Below, piece by piece: positions 39,710 to 47,568 of a stretch of 64,000 nucleotides of DNA (positions within the stretch are counted from its first letter, which is position 1; each line of letters opens with the position of its first letter). Origin of the DNA: Bacteroidales bacterium (lineage in GTDB: Bacteria > Bacteroidota > Bacteroidia > Bacteroidales > F082). Location: contig JAEETH010000012.1 in NCBI GenBank assembly GCA_016290215.1, positions 1-64,000 on the forward strand, read 5' to 3'. Both the position numbers and the translations under genes were made by a program. A model generated the notes under the pieces. It saw only the letters and a program-made list of their open reading frames with translations. It ran no database searches and was not told the DNA's origin.

Positions 39710-40867
39710 ATGAAAGCCAAGAACATTCTGATGACCCTCCTGCTGGCAGTAGGAGCCATCGCAGCAAAAGCAAGTGGTTATCCACCTGAACTCGCCTTGG
39801 TATCACAGCCAGTGATGGTGTACAACCACAATTCAATCACGGTCTACTACGACGTGGAGAATATCGGAGACTACACCTATAGGGGTGACGTCTTCATCTA
39901 CCTTGACCCCGACTACGGCTACTACTACGCCAAGGAGTATGTCAAGGTTCGTCCAGGTCGCATCAAGAGAATCGCCGTCGACATCCCTGTCTACAACATC
40001 GACCTGCACCGTACCTTCACCATCATGCCTTACTACGAAGTGGGCCGCGACCTCTACAGCTTTACCACCTTCGAGTACTTCGAACCTGTCCGCTTCTACT
40101 GGCACGGGCCGCGCACCGAACCATGGGTGGTGATTCACGTCGGACCTCGTCCGCGCTACTACCACCGCCCGGGCAGCTACCGCTACTATTACGATGGCTA
40201 TCGTCCGCCGATGCACGCCCACGGTCCTGGAATGCCTCCTCCGATGAATCCGATGCACCACACCTACGGCTACCACTACAGCATCGGAGGCTATCCTGCC
40301 ACCCACCCGGAATGGAGCAACAACGAAATGCCCAAGCCCAGCAACGATGTGGCACCCAGTGCAACGGTAAGACCCAACGGCCCTGTAGGTAGCATGAGCT
40401 CAGGTAACGGCGGCAGTGCAACCCCCAGCAACCGCCCGAACACAGACAGCCGCCCCGCCGGTAGCAGCAGCGGAAGCGTCAGCCGCCCCAGCAGCAACAG
40501 CTCAACGAACGGCAGTTCAAGTGGCACGGTCAGCCGCCCCAGCAGCAACAGCACCTCGCGCCCGAACAGCTCAAGCAGCGTCAACAACTCCAGTAGCAGC
40601 CGTCCTTCATCCAGTGGCACCGTGAGTCGCCCAAGTGGTAACAACAGCTCTAGCAGTAGCACCCGTCCGAGCACCAACAGCCGCCCCAGCGGCAGCAGCT
40701 CAAGTAGCGTCAGTGGCTCAAGCAGCCGTCCGACCAGCAGCTCAAGCGCCAGACCCAGCAGCTCAAGCAACAGCTCATCACGCAGCAGCGGCTCAAGCTC
40801 CACCAGAAGCTCAAGCTCCTCAAACAGCAACCGCAGCGGCGCTTCGGCAGGTAGCGGACGCAGATAA
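39710..40867 (+). CDS. Secreted protein with Ser/Arg-rich low-complexity tail
   Basis: A 385-residue exported protein. The start is the ATG at 39710 with a signal peptide (KNILMTLLLAVGAIAAKASG); an earlier GTG at 39665 would weaken the signal. The first ~125 residues form a strand-rich Ig-like domain. A Pro/His/Tyr/Gly-rich linker (HGPRTEP...YYHRPGSYRYYYDGY) follows. The last ~160 residues are almost only Ser, Arg, Pro, Asn, Gly and Thr (repeats such as SRPSSNSS and SSSSRPSS). It has no T9SS domain. The tail is probably disordered. The function is unknown; a surface or glycosylated spacer is possible. Confidence 0.7.
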   Translation: MKAKNILMTLLLAVGAIAAKASGYPPELALVSQPVMVYNHNSITVYYDVENIGDYTYRGDVFIYLDPDYGYYYAKEYVKVRPGRIKRIAVDIPVYNIDLHRTFTIMPYYEVGRDLYSFTTFEYFEPVRFYWHGPRTEPWVVIHVGPRPRYYHRPGSYRYYYDGYRPPMHAHGPGMPPPMNPMHHTYGYHYSIGGYPATHPEWSNNEMPKPSNDVAPSATVRPNGPVGSMSSGNGGSATPSNRPNTDSRPAGSSSGSVSRPSSNSSTNGSSSGTVSRPSSNSTSRPNSSSSVNNSSSSRPSSSGTVSRPSGNNSSSSSTRPSTNSRPSGSSSSSVSGSSSRPTSSSSARPSSSSNSSSRSSGSSSTRSSSSSNSNRSGASAGSGRR

Positions 40868-40887
40868 GACCAAAAAAACACTAATTC

Positions 40888-40918
40888 GAGGGCAGCCATA
40901 AGGTTGCCCTCATTTTTT
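40888..40918 (+). terminator. Intrinsic terminator of the Ser-rich protein gene
   Basis: GAGGGCAGCC (40888-40897) and GGTTGCCCTC (40902-40911) form a 10-bp stem with an ATAA loop and a T tract (40913-40919). It sits about 20 bases past the stop at 40867. Confidence 0.88.
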
Positions 40919-40921
40919 TAT

Positions 40922-40929
40922 TACTTTTG
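40922..40929 (+). promoter_or_regulatory. Bacteroidota -7 element for upp
   Basis: TACTTTTG, 17 bases before the ATG at 40947. The transcript would have a very short leader. Confidence 0.65.
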
Positions 40930-40946
40930 CCCAAATCTTTCAGGCC

Positions 40947-41609
40947 ATGAAAATCATCAATTTCGCATCAAGCAACAGCATCATCAACCAGTATGTGGCT
41001 GAGCTGAGGGACATCAAGGTGCAAGCCGACCGCAACACCTTCCGCCATAATCTGCAACGCATCGGCCAAATGATGGCTTACGAGGTGAGCAAGACCTTGC
41101 AGTATTCCGAGAAAACCATTCAAACCCCATTAGCCGAAGCACAAGCCAACACGCCCGACGACAACATTGTGCTGGCCACCGTGTTTCGGGCAGGCTTGCC
41201 TTTCCACCAAGGATTTTTGGACGTGTTCGACCATGCAGGCAATGCCTTTGTGTCGGCCTACCGTTATTATCTTGACGAGAAACATGAAAACGTAGGTATC
41301 AAGGTGGAATATCTTGCCGCCCCTGACTTGACAGACAAAACCCTCATCATCGCCGACCCGATGCTGGCCACAGGCGGCAGCCTTGAGTTGGCCTACCAAG
41401 CCCTTTGCTCCAAAGGTATACCGAAGCGCTTGCATCTCTGCTGCGTCATTGCCGCACAAGCAGGCATCGACAACCTTTTGAAGCTCTTCAAGCCATTGGA
41501 CAACGTCACATTGTGGTGTGCTGCCATCGACCCCATCCTGAACGAGCATAAATACATCGTCCCAGGTCTCGGCGACGCGGGCGATTTGGCGTATGGCGAT
41601 AAAATCTAA
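40947..41609 (+). CDS. upp: Uracil phosphoribosyltransferase
   Basis: A 220-residue enzyme that converts uracil and PRPP to UMP (pyrimidine salvage). The PRPP-binding loop IADPMLATGGS lies at residues 135-145, the early VFRAGLPFHQGF segment at about 79-90, and the C-terminal PGLGDAGDLAYGDKI contains the family's uracil-binding GDAGDR-like motif (here with Leu). Length is normal. It is a single-gene unit with its own promoter, ending at a hairpin shared with the convergent elbB-like gene. Confidence 0.94.
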   Translation: MKIINFASSNSIINQYVAELRDIKVQADRNTFRHNLQRIGQMMAYEVSKTLQYSEKTIQTPLAEAQANTPDDNIVLATVFRAGLPFHQGFLDVFDHAGNAFVSAYRYYLDEKHENVGIKVEYLAAPDLTDKTLIIADPMLATGGSLELAYQALCSKGIPKRLHLCCVIAAQAGIDNLLKLFKPLDNVTLWCAAIDPILNEHKYIVPGLGDAGDLAYGDKI

Positions 41610-41621
41610 TTGTAAAAACCT

Positions 41622-41649
41622 GTAGAGACGTGGCACGCCGCGTCTCTAC
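41622..41649. terminator. GTAGAGACG hairpin, bidirectional terminator candidate
   Basis: GTAGAGACG (41622-41630) and CGTCTCTAC (41641-41649) enclose an inner GGCacGCC. It lies between the convergent upp and elbB-like stops. There is no T tract, so the terminator role is inferred from its position; it belongs to the same repeat family as 34208-34235. Confidence 0.6.
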
Positions 41650-41652
41650 AAA

Positions 41653-42318
41653 TCAATCCCGTTTTTCATCTAAGGTTTCAAGGATGGCACCAACCATGTT
41701 GTAGGCTCCATCGTACACATCCTTGATGGTTGCTTCGAGCATGAAAGCGGGCGTGGTGAAGACCAACAGCTCATTGTCGGCACACACATCACCGTGTTCG
41801 GTCTGCACATGGTAAGCACCCATGGCGCGAACGTTGTCGGCATCGGGCGTGCCTTCGTTACCTAAGGTGACGCACACGCCAGGTAACAACTTGGCAAACA
41901 ACACCGGAGCAATACACATGGCCCCCATGGGTTTGTTAGCCTCGCGCGTCTCAATAATGGCACGTGCCACATCAGGCTGCACCTCCATGTCAGCACCTTT
42001 GTAAGCATAGTTGCACAGGTTTTTGGCCGCACCAAAGCCTCCGCTAAAGAGCAATCCGTCAAAGTCTGAAGCTTTATATTCTTCGATAGGAAGGATGCCT
42101 TTGCGGGCCAAGCGAGCGGCCTCCGTAATGATGTTGCGCTGCTCTGCCATCTTCTCGCCCGTTAGGTGATTAATGACCTCAGTCTGTGGACGATTAGGTG
42201 CAAAGCATTGGTATTCACATTGATGCTGCTCAAGAGAGAGCAAAAGAGTAATGGCTTCGTTGATTTCGCTGCCGTCCATACGACCGCAGCCTGCTAAGAT
42301 AACTGCAAATTTTTTCAT
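41653..42318 (-). CDS. elbB: Isoprenoid biosynthesis glyoxalase ElbB-like protein
   Basis: A 221-residue DJ-1/PfpI-superfamily protein. The start MKKFAVILAGCGRMDGSEI and the segments CFAPNRPQTEVINHLTGE, GGFGAAKNL and the nucleophile elbow GAMCIAPVLFA are typical of ElbB. The family has glyoxalase activity in Escherichia coli and was linked genetically to isoprenoid synthesis. I use the ATG at 42318 rather than 42348, because a -7 box (42346-42353) lies at the latter. Confidence 0.9.
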   Translation of the reverse strand: MKKFAVILAGCGRMDGSEINEAITLLLSLEQHQCEYQCFAPNRPQTEVINHLTGEKMAEQRNIITEAARLARKGILPIEEYKASDFDGLLFSGGFGAAKNLCNYAYKGADMEVQPDVARAIIETREANKPMGAMCIAPVLFAKLLPGVCVTLGNEGTPDADNVRAMGAYHVQTEHGDVCADNELLVFTTPAFMLEATIKDVYDGAYNMVGAILETLDEKRD

Positions 42319-42345
42319 TTTAAAAATATGATTTAGTATTTGAGG

Positions 42346-42353
42346 CAAAAATA
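42346..42353 (-). promoter_or_regulatory. Bacteroidota -7 element for the elbB-like gene
   Basis: It reads TATTTTTG on the minus strand, 27 bases before the ATG at 42318. It is divergent from the RNA promoter at 42366. Confidence 0.65.
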
Positions 42354-42365
42354 AGAAAAAAACTG

Positions 42366-42373
42366 TAAATTTG
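42366..42373 (+). promoter_or_regulatory. Bacteroidota -7 element for the structured RNA
   Basis: TAAATTTG on the plus strand, directly before the conserved RNA. The second copy of the RNA has its own box (TACTTTTG) at 63788-63795 at the equivalent place. Confidence 0.6.
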
Positions 42374-42646
42374 CCGCGCCGTTCAACAAAATCCTAACGG
42401 ACGGGAGTGAGCGACAGACATATTGAGAAGACGTCAGACTGACGTTTTATCTGCGGTGTATCGAATCTCGCAAATTCAGTTCCGCCTCACGATAAAGCAA
42501 TAGTTGATGTCTACGGCTATGATTTTACCTTTGAAAAATTGGGTATAATTATTAGCGTGGGCTTCGGTATTGCTTATCCTTGGCGGAAAGGCAATGCGAG
42601 AGCCTGATACACGGGATGAGCAAAGTCTAGATTCCCGCGCTTTTTC
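42374..42646 (+). ncRNA. Structured non-coding RNA candidate, copy A
   Basis: About 270 bases between a promoter box and a terminator hairpin (GCGTGGG 42555-42561 with CCCGCGC 42634-42640, then TTTTT). They share conserved blocks with 63796-64000: GACGTTTTATCTGCGG (42441-42456), TCGCAAA, TACCTTTG, AGCGTGGGC and ATTG..TTATCCT..AGGCAATGCG. Nested pairing includes ATTGC with GCAAT and CCTT with AAGG in the 3' arm, and ACGTCAG with CTGACGT near the 5' side. There is no ORF. The layout (own promoter, own terminator, two loci) fits a trans-acting or housekeeping RNA such as a Bacteroidales-1/6S-like RNA. I cannot confirm a named family. Confidence 0.7.
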
Positions 42647-42721
42647 TTTATGTTTTCACAAATACAACAGAAATAATCTGGCATTGGGGAGTCGGCCGAA
42701 CAAGAAAAAGGCACTATAGCA

Positions 42722-43831
42722 ATGGCATTAATAGATGTAGTTAAGCGCGAAATGTCTGACAATGAATTGTGCAAAAAATTCCCATCCAATGACCTAAGGA
42801 TGGGGTCACAATTGGTTGTTTATCCTTCACAAATCGCGTTTTTTGTAAAAGGTGGCGTAATATATGATGAGTTTGAGACAGGAACTTATACACTAAAAGC
42901 TAGTAATATACCTTTGTTGAACAAGGTTATCAATTTACCTTTTGGTGGTAATTCTCCTTTTCAGGCCGAGGTTTGGTTTGTCAATCTGATCACCAAACTT
43001 GATATGAAATGGGGTACTAATGCATCCATTCAACTCGAAGATCCGAAATACAACATCATTGTTCCAGTCAGGGCATTTGGGCAATACGGTGTCAAAGTGA
43101 CCAATCCAAAAATCTTCCTTAAAACCTTGATTGGGAACATGTCTGATTTCTCAGCTGAAAAAGTCGACCGCTATTTCAAAGGAAAGATGCTTTCGCTACT
43201 TAATGCATTGATTGCAAAAAAGGTAACTTCTGATGGCATCTCAATATTGGAAATCAATACGCATTTAATTGAGATGTCTGAGTATTGCAATACGGAAATC
43301 AATGTCAGCTTTGAAAAATACGGTTTAGAGTTGGTCGATTTCAGCATTGTCTCCATCAACTTCCCCGAAAACGACCCAAGTTTTGTCAAACTGAAAGCAG
43401 CTAAAGACCTAGCGGCACGTTTGAAAATCGCCGGAAGGGACGTTTATCAAATGGAACGCAGTTTCGACGTATTGGAAACAGCTGCTGGTAACGAAGGCAC
43501 TATGGGACAAATGGTTGGAATGGGCGCTGGCTTAGGAGTGGGCATGGGTGTTGGTTCCAACATGAGCAATATGGCCTCACAAATTCTTAATACCAATCCT
43601 GTTACACCACCACCTTTGCCACAAGAAACACAATATTACATTTATCTGAACGGACAGCAATTGAGCGGAATGACGCTTCAAAACATCACTCTGTTTATCC
43701 GCAACGGCATGATGAACAGTAGCACCCTCGTATGGAAAGCAGGGTTGCCACAATGGGTCAACGCATCACAAATCCCAGAAATAGCAGCGTTATTTAATCA
43801 ACAAGTACCGTCATTACCACCTCAAATGTAA
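42722..43831 (+). CDS. SPFH-domain protein with C-terminal GYF_2-like domain
   Basis: A 369-residue protein. The N-terminal part (about 20-230) is of the SPFH/virion-core type: MGSQLVVYPSQIAFFVKGG, YTLKASNIPLLNKV, and VDFSIVSINFPENDPSFVKLK at the end of the band-7 fold. A short helix and a Gly/Met-rich linker (GAGLGVGMGVGSN) follow. The C-terminal ~60 residues (YYIYLNGQQLSGMTLQNI...WKAGLPQWVNASQIPEI) form a GYF_2-like domain. It probably scaffolds membrane-associated assemblies. It starts a four-gene unit with small membrane and zinc-ribbon proteins. The cluster is more AT-rich than its flanks. Confidence 0.85.
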   Translation: MALIDVVKREMSDNELCKKFPSNDLRMGSQLVVYPSQIAFFVKGGVIYDEFETGTYTLKASNIPLLNKVINLPFGGNSPFQAEVWFVNLITKLDMKWGTNASIQLEDPKYNIIVPVRAFGQYGVKVTNPKIFLKTLIGNMSDFSAEKVDRYFKGKMLSLLNALIAKKVTSDGISILEINTHLIEMSEYCNTEINVSFEKYGLELVDFSIVSINFPENDPSFVKLKAAKDLAARLKIAGRDVYQMERSFDVLETAAGNEGTMGQMVGMGAGLGVGMGVGSNMSNMASQILNTNPVTPPPLPQETQYYIYLNGQQLSGMTLQNITLFIRNGMMNSSTLVWKAGLPQWVNASQIPEIAALFNQQVPSLPPQM

Positions 43832-43837
43832 TTTACC

Positions 43838-44176
43838 ATGAAAAACAGTTTCTTAATCATAGGAGTTATTCTCTTACTCGCCAACATTGCCATAGGCTTA
43901 ATTGTTTCATCTTACAACACTTTCAATGTTTGCATGAGCAGTGCAGTAATCATTGCCACAACGCTTCTTTTATGGGGTATGGCCAGGTCAAAAATGAAAA
44001 ACGGCTTTAAGATAGGCTTGTCTTTCCTTTTCGCTTTTCTCGGATTAATGGAATTTGTATTGGCCATCCTATCACCCGAACAATACAAAGATAATTGGTA
44101 TCTTATCGCTATTATCTTTCTCATCATAATCGAATCTGTTTTTGTAGTTTTCAGTAGATTAACATCAAAACATTGA
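43838..44176 (+). CDS. Small four-helix membrane protein
   Basis: A 112-residue protein with four hydrophobic segments (about residues 5-25, 28-47, 57-77 and 87-106) and short polar loops. It begins 6 bases after the SPFH gene stop and ends 6 bases before the zinc-ribbon gene, so it is part of the same transcript. I recognise no motif and no family. Confidence 0.65.
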   Translation: MKNSFLIIGVILLLANIAIGLIVSSYNTFNVCMSSAVIIATTLLLWGMARSKMKNGFKIGLSFLFAFLGLMEFVLAILSPEQYKDNWYLIAIIFLIIIESVFVVFSRLTSKH

Positions 44177-44182
44177 TTTTAT

Positions 44183-44548
44183 ATGTCAACAATATGCAAG
44201 ACATGCGGCGCAACCGTTTCCGATGACGAGACCCGTTGCCCGTATTGTGATTCAATCATCGAAAAGCCCATAAAGCAGCAACCAGAAAGGCTTACATCTG
44301 AGTATTCTTATGCTCCACACAATCCCAATACTGTCGAAAACCTTCACATTGACACATCCACAACATCTACAAATGAAATAAAAGGCGGCAAATTTTGGGG
44401 GTTAGTCATACTATCATTCATATTCCCTATTATTGGTTGGATACTATATTTTGTTTACAAAAATGACGACCATTATGCGGCAAAAGCGTTTTCCACATGG
44501 GCTTGGTTTGGGCTTGCATTGAGGCTTTTAATAAAATATATACTTTAA
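44183..44548 (+). CDS. Zinc-ribbon membrane protein
   Basis: A 121-residue protein. The N-terminal zinc ribbon has two CxxC pairs (CKTCGATVSDDETRCPYC). A polar linker leads to a hydrophobic region with two probable membrane segments (FWGLVILSFIFPIIGWILYFV and the WAWFGLALRLLI end). The ribbon should face the cytoplasm. It lies between the small membrane protein and the TonB-domain protein, which starts one base after its stop codon. Confidence 0.7.
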   Translation: MSTICKTCGATVSDDETRCPYCDSIIEKPIKQQPERLTSEYSYAPHNPNTVENLHIDTSTTSTNEIKGGKFWGLVILSFIFPIIGWILYFVYKNDDHYAAKAFSTWAWFGLALRLLIKYIL

Positions 44549-44549
44549 T

Positions 44550-45908
44550 ATGGCATACATCACTTGTAAACGTTGCGGATGTCAGATGTCCGACAAATCG
44601 GAAGCGTGCCCCGTTTGTGGAGCCTCAGTGGTAGAAGACACCACACAAAAAGAAGATACAAATACCGCTTCAAACGACAGCCACCAGAAATTTACACCTT
44701 CTGCCTCAAAAGCCAAGAATAAAAAGAAAATACTATGGATAGCCACTGCCTTGACCGCTGTGATTGCCATTACGACAACAACCATCATAATTGTTCACAA
44801 CAACAAAGAAAAACAAGCAGCAGAGCAATTGAGGATAGAACAACAAATGGCAGAATTGAAAGAACAAAAGAGAATAGAGGAAGAAAGACAAAAAGCAGAG
44901 AAAGAGACAGAAAACCTAATCTCAGAAATAAAGAGACAAATTCTTGAAGCTTTAAAAAAAGGAACTATTCATGATCTTATGACTCCTGATTTTAAATCAG
45001 CGGAGAAGGCTGCCATGGAGGCACAAGCCAAAAATGGGATTTATTTCGATGTAGATATTTTCTACCATACGCAAGATGAATTGCCTGACATTATTGATGT
45101 TTCAGAAGTAAACCTCATTAATAAAGATAACGCCTATGTTAAAGTAATGTATGTGTTTCGCAATGATCGGGGAAATAGCACTGATAATACGACATTATTC
45201 GTGATACGAGACAAACAAGCATCCAATTCGAAATGGTTGGTTGATGATATTGTGGAATTAAAAGGAGGCATCGTTTCGTATAGCGAAAAAGCATCAATGC
45301 ATGAATTTGCCACTGAGGATAGGGGAGGGGGGCAATATGTAGTCATTGATGGTTCTGGGCTGCGTTTACGGTTAGAACCTTCCACAGATGCCGACACCTT
45401 CAAATGGCCTGATGGCACGAATAGGCATCCAAAAGTTGGCGATAAGTTCACGTATCTTGGCGAAACTATCGATTTCTACAAAATTGATTTCAACGGCAAT
45501 GCTTTGTGGGTTTCAAAGGAATATACACATATTGAAACTGAAAATCAAACCTCGCAAAATAATGACGATGAGCAAAATGTTTATGAGGAGGATGAAATCT
45601 ATCAAAAAGTAGATGAGATGCCTTCTTTTCCAGGTGGCGAGACCAAATTGATGGAATATGTGGGAAAGAACCTCAAATACCCACAAGAAGCCCGAGAGAA
45701 AGGCGTACAAGGACGTGTTTTTGTAGGTTTCGTTGTCGAGCCTGACGGTTCAATTTCCGATGTAAAACTACTTCGTGGCATTGGTGGAGGCTGTGATGAA
45801 GAAGCCATTCGTGTAGTCAAGTCCTTCCCAAAATGGAAGCCTGGTAAGCACCAAGGTAAGTTTGTACGTGTAAGTTATATGTTACCTGTCAATTTCAAAC
45901 TTGCATAA
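44550..45908 (+). CDS. Zinc-ribbon, membrane-anchored protein with SH3-like and TonB C-terminal domains
   Basis: A 452-residue protein with a distinctive domain order. An N-terminal zinc ribbon (CKRCGCQMSDKSEACPVCG, 5-23) is followed by one membrane segment (ILWIATALTAVIAITTTTIIIV, about 60-82), a Lys/Glu-rich coiled coil (about 85-135), a soluble domain (about 140-245), an SH3-type module (GSGLRLRLEPSTDADTFKW to WVSKEYTHIE, about 265-330) and a TonB C-terminal domain (LKYPQEAREKGVQGRVFVGF ... VSYMLPVNFKLA, about 370-452). The periplasmic TonB end suggests contact with an outer-membrane protein. A cytoplasmic zinc ribbon on a TonB-like protein is unusual. It is the last gene of the SPFH unit. 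Confidence 0.8.
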   Translation: MAYITCKRCGCQMSDKSEACPVCGASVVEDTTQKEDTNTASNDSHQKFTPSASKAKNKKKILWIATALTAVIAITTTTIIIVHNNKEKQAAEQLRIEQQMAELKEQKRIEEERQKAEKETENLISEIKRQILEALKKGTIHDLMTPDFKSAEKAAMEAQAKNGIYFDVDIFYHTQDELPDIIDVSEVNLINKDNAYVKVMYVFRNDRGNSTDNTTLFVIRDKQASNSKWLVDDIVELKGGIVSYSEKASMHEFATEDRGGGQYVVIDGSGLRLRLEPSTDADTFKWPDGTNRHPKVGDKFTYLGETIDFYKIDFNGNALWVSKEYTHIETENQTSQNNDDEQNVYEEDEIYQKVDEMPSFPGGETKLMEYVGKNLKYPQEAREKGVQGRVFVGFVVEPDGSISDVKLLRGIGGGCDEEAIRVVKSFPKWKPGKHQGKFVRVSYMLPVNFKLA

Positions 45909-45950
45909 TTCTTTTCGCACCCAATAAAATATCTATCTCTATTTTATATC

Positions 45951-45999
45951 TGAGTTTTTTCCAAAATTGATAAAATTTCACGATTTTGGAAAAAACTCA
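45951..45999. repeat. 49-bp hairpin, left copy bracketing the ATPase gene
   Basis: Arms TGAGTTTTTTCCAAAAT and ATTTTGGAAAAAACTCA form a perfect stem around a 15-base loop. The whole 49 bases, loop included, are identical to 47494-47542. It lies 43 bases past the TonB-domain gene stop and 54 bases before the ATPase ATG. Confidence 0.95.
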
Positions 46000-46053
46000 T
46001 TGTGGTTTCAGAATAATTTCTTTCCTTTGCATTCTGTTAGAAAATAGAATGTT

Positions 46054-47478
46054 ATGGATAAATTAGTAGGTCGCGAACAAGAGATAAAATTGCTCAAGGA
46101 ATATACCGCTTCAGAGCGTCCAGAATTTGTGGCTATCTATGGTCGCAGAAGAGTCGGCAAGACTTATCTTGTCAATCAATTGTTCAATGGGAAGATGGCT
46201 TTCGCCATGACGGGAGTACTCAACGGAACCAAGGACGAACAAATGGAAGCTTTCATTGACGCCATGCAGGAATACAGCGGCAAACTGCCCCAAAAACCCA
46301 AGACATGGATGGAAGCTTTCAGGGTCCTTAAACTCTATCTGAAAAACAAAGTCACACTGAAACGCCGATGCATCATTTTCCTCGATGAGTTACCCTCGAT
46401 GGACACACAACGGTCGGGCTTTGTGAGGGCTTTGGGCTATTTTTGGAACAGTTGGGCTTCACTGCAAGACAACCTGACGTTGATTGTCTGCGGTAGTGCA
46501 ACCTCGTGGATGATACGCAATATCATCAACGACAAAGGCGGGCTTCACGATCGCATCACGCACGAACTACATCTGCGTCCTTTCACTTTGAATGAGACAG
46601 AACAATACCTCAAAAGCCGCCAATTCAAGTGGGAACGCCTAACCATCACGCAGGCTTACATGGCCTTGGGAGGCATACCCTATTATTTGAGTCTGCTCCA
46701 CCGTGACGAAAGTTTTGCCGCCAACATCGACCGACTGTTTTTCGGCGAGGAGGAAGAACTCAGAAGGGAATATAAACGGCTCTATGCCACTTTGTTTAAG
46801 TCGCCGGAATCCTATATGACCATTGTCAACGTCTTGGCGAAGGTCAAAGCAGGGATGACACGAAACGAGTTGAGAAAGGCTTTGGGGCAAGATTCGAGCG
46901 GTTCGCTTAGCGGGAAACTTGAAGACCTTGTCAATTGCGACATCATCCGCAAATACCACATCCACAACAAAACCACAAAAAAGAACTCTGCCATTTACCA
47001 ACTTGTTGATTTCTACTTGCTTTTCTATCAGACTTTCGTGTCGCGTGCCGAGACAGAAATAGGCTATTGGAGCAACCATATTGGCACTTCCGAGGTCAAT
47101 ACTTGGTTAGGACTGAGTTTTGAGCGGGTTTGTCTCCTCCATGTGCAACAAATCAAACAGGCACTCCATATTGATAGGATTTCAACACAATTTTATTCTT
47201 GGAGAAGCCAAAAAGACATGCCGAAAGCACAAATTGACCTAGTTCTTGATCGCGCCGACGGCATCATCAATCTTTTTGAAATCAAATACAGTGAAGGGGA
47301 TTTTCGGCTTGACAACGACGAGGCCCAAAAACTGCAAACTAGGATGGCGGCTTTCCGCAACGAAACAAAAACAAAGAAAACATTATGGCCAACATTGCTA
47401 ACCACTTATGGGCTTAACGTGGGTCGTTATTCTTCGGTATTCGTAGCAGTTTTAACAATGGACGACTTGTTTCTATAA
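46054..47478 (+). CDS. AAA-type ATPase with C-terminal nuclease-like domain (ATPase_2/DUF234 group)
   Basis: A 474-residue cytoplasmic protein. N-terminal ATPase: VGREQEIKLLKEY start, Walker A YGRRRVGKTYLV (about 30-41), Walker B CIIFLDELPSMD (about 105-116), then VCGSATSWM (about 147-155). A winged-helix region (NELRKALGQDSSGSLSGKLEDLV) follows. The C-terminal part has a PD-(D/E)xK-like core (AQIDLVLDRADGIINLFEIKYS, about 390-411). This is the architecture of the archaeal-ATPase/DUF234 proteins common in Bacteroidetes and archaea; their cellular role is unsettled. The gene is bracketed by two identical 49-bp hairpins (45951-45999, 47494-47542). Confidence 0.85.
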   Translation: MDKLVGREQEIKLLKEYTASERPEFVAIYGRRRVGKTYLVNQLFNGKMAFAMTGVLNGTKDEQMEAFIDAMQEYSGKLPQKPKTWMEAFRVLKLYLKNKVTLKRRCIIFLDELPSMDTQRSGFVRALGYFWNSWASLQDNLTLIVCGSATSWMIRNIINDKGGLHDRITHELHLRPFTLNETEQYLKSRQFKWERLTITQAYMALGGIPYYLSLLHRDESFAANIDRLFFGEEEELRREYKRLYATLFKSPESYMTIVNVLAKVKAGMTRNELRKALGQDSSGSLSGKLEDLVNCDIIRKYHIHNKTTKKNSAIYQLVDFYLLFYQTFVSRAETEIGYWSNHIGTSEVNTWLGLSFERVCLLHVQQIKQALHIDRISTQFYSWRSQKDMPKAQIDLVLDRADGIINLFEIKYSEGDFRLDNDEAQKLQTRMAAFRNETKTKKTLWPTLLTTYGLNVGRYSSVFVAVLTMDDLFL

Positions 47479-47493
47479 TCGAATTTTGACAGT

Positions 47494-47542
47494 TGAGTTT
47501 TTTCCAAAATTGATAAAATTTCACGATTTTGGAAAAAACTCA
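47494..47542. repeat. 49-bp hairpin, right copy bracketing the ATPase gene
   Basis: Identical in all 49 bases to 45951-45999 and in the same orientation. It starts 15 bases after the ATPase gene stop. No third copy was found in the window. Confidence 0.95.
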
Positions 47543-47568
47543 ATCTACATCAAACATTTCCGCGTAGG

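Noticed and set aside
40291..40899. A 202-codon Leu-rich frame on the minus strand
   Set aside because: It is the complement of the Ser-rich tail, whose repetitive codons read as Leu on the other strand. It runs into the terminator.
42319..42721. Reading the RNA region as a riboswitch leader of the SPFH gene
   Set aside because: A GC stem with T5 at 42634-42645 would end the transcript 75 bases before the gene, and the second copy is not followed by an SPFH gene within the window. A free RNA fits better.
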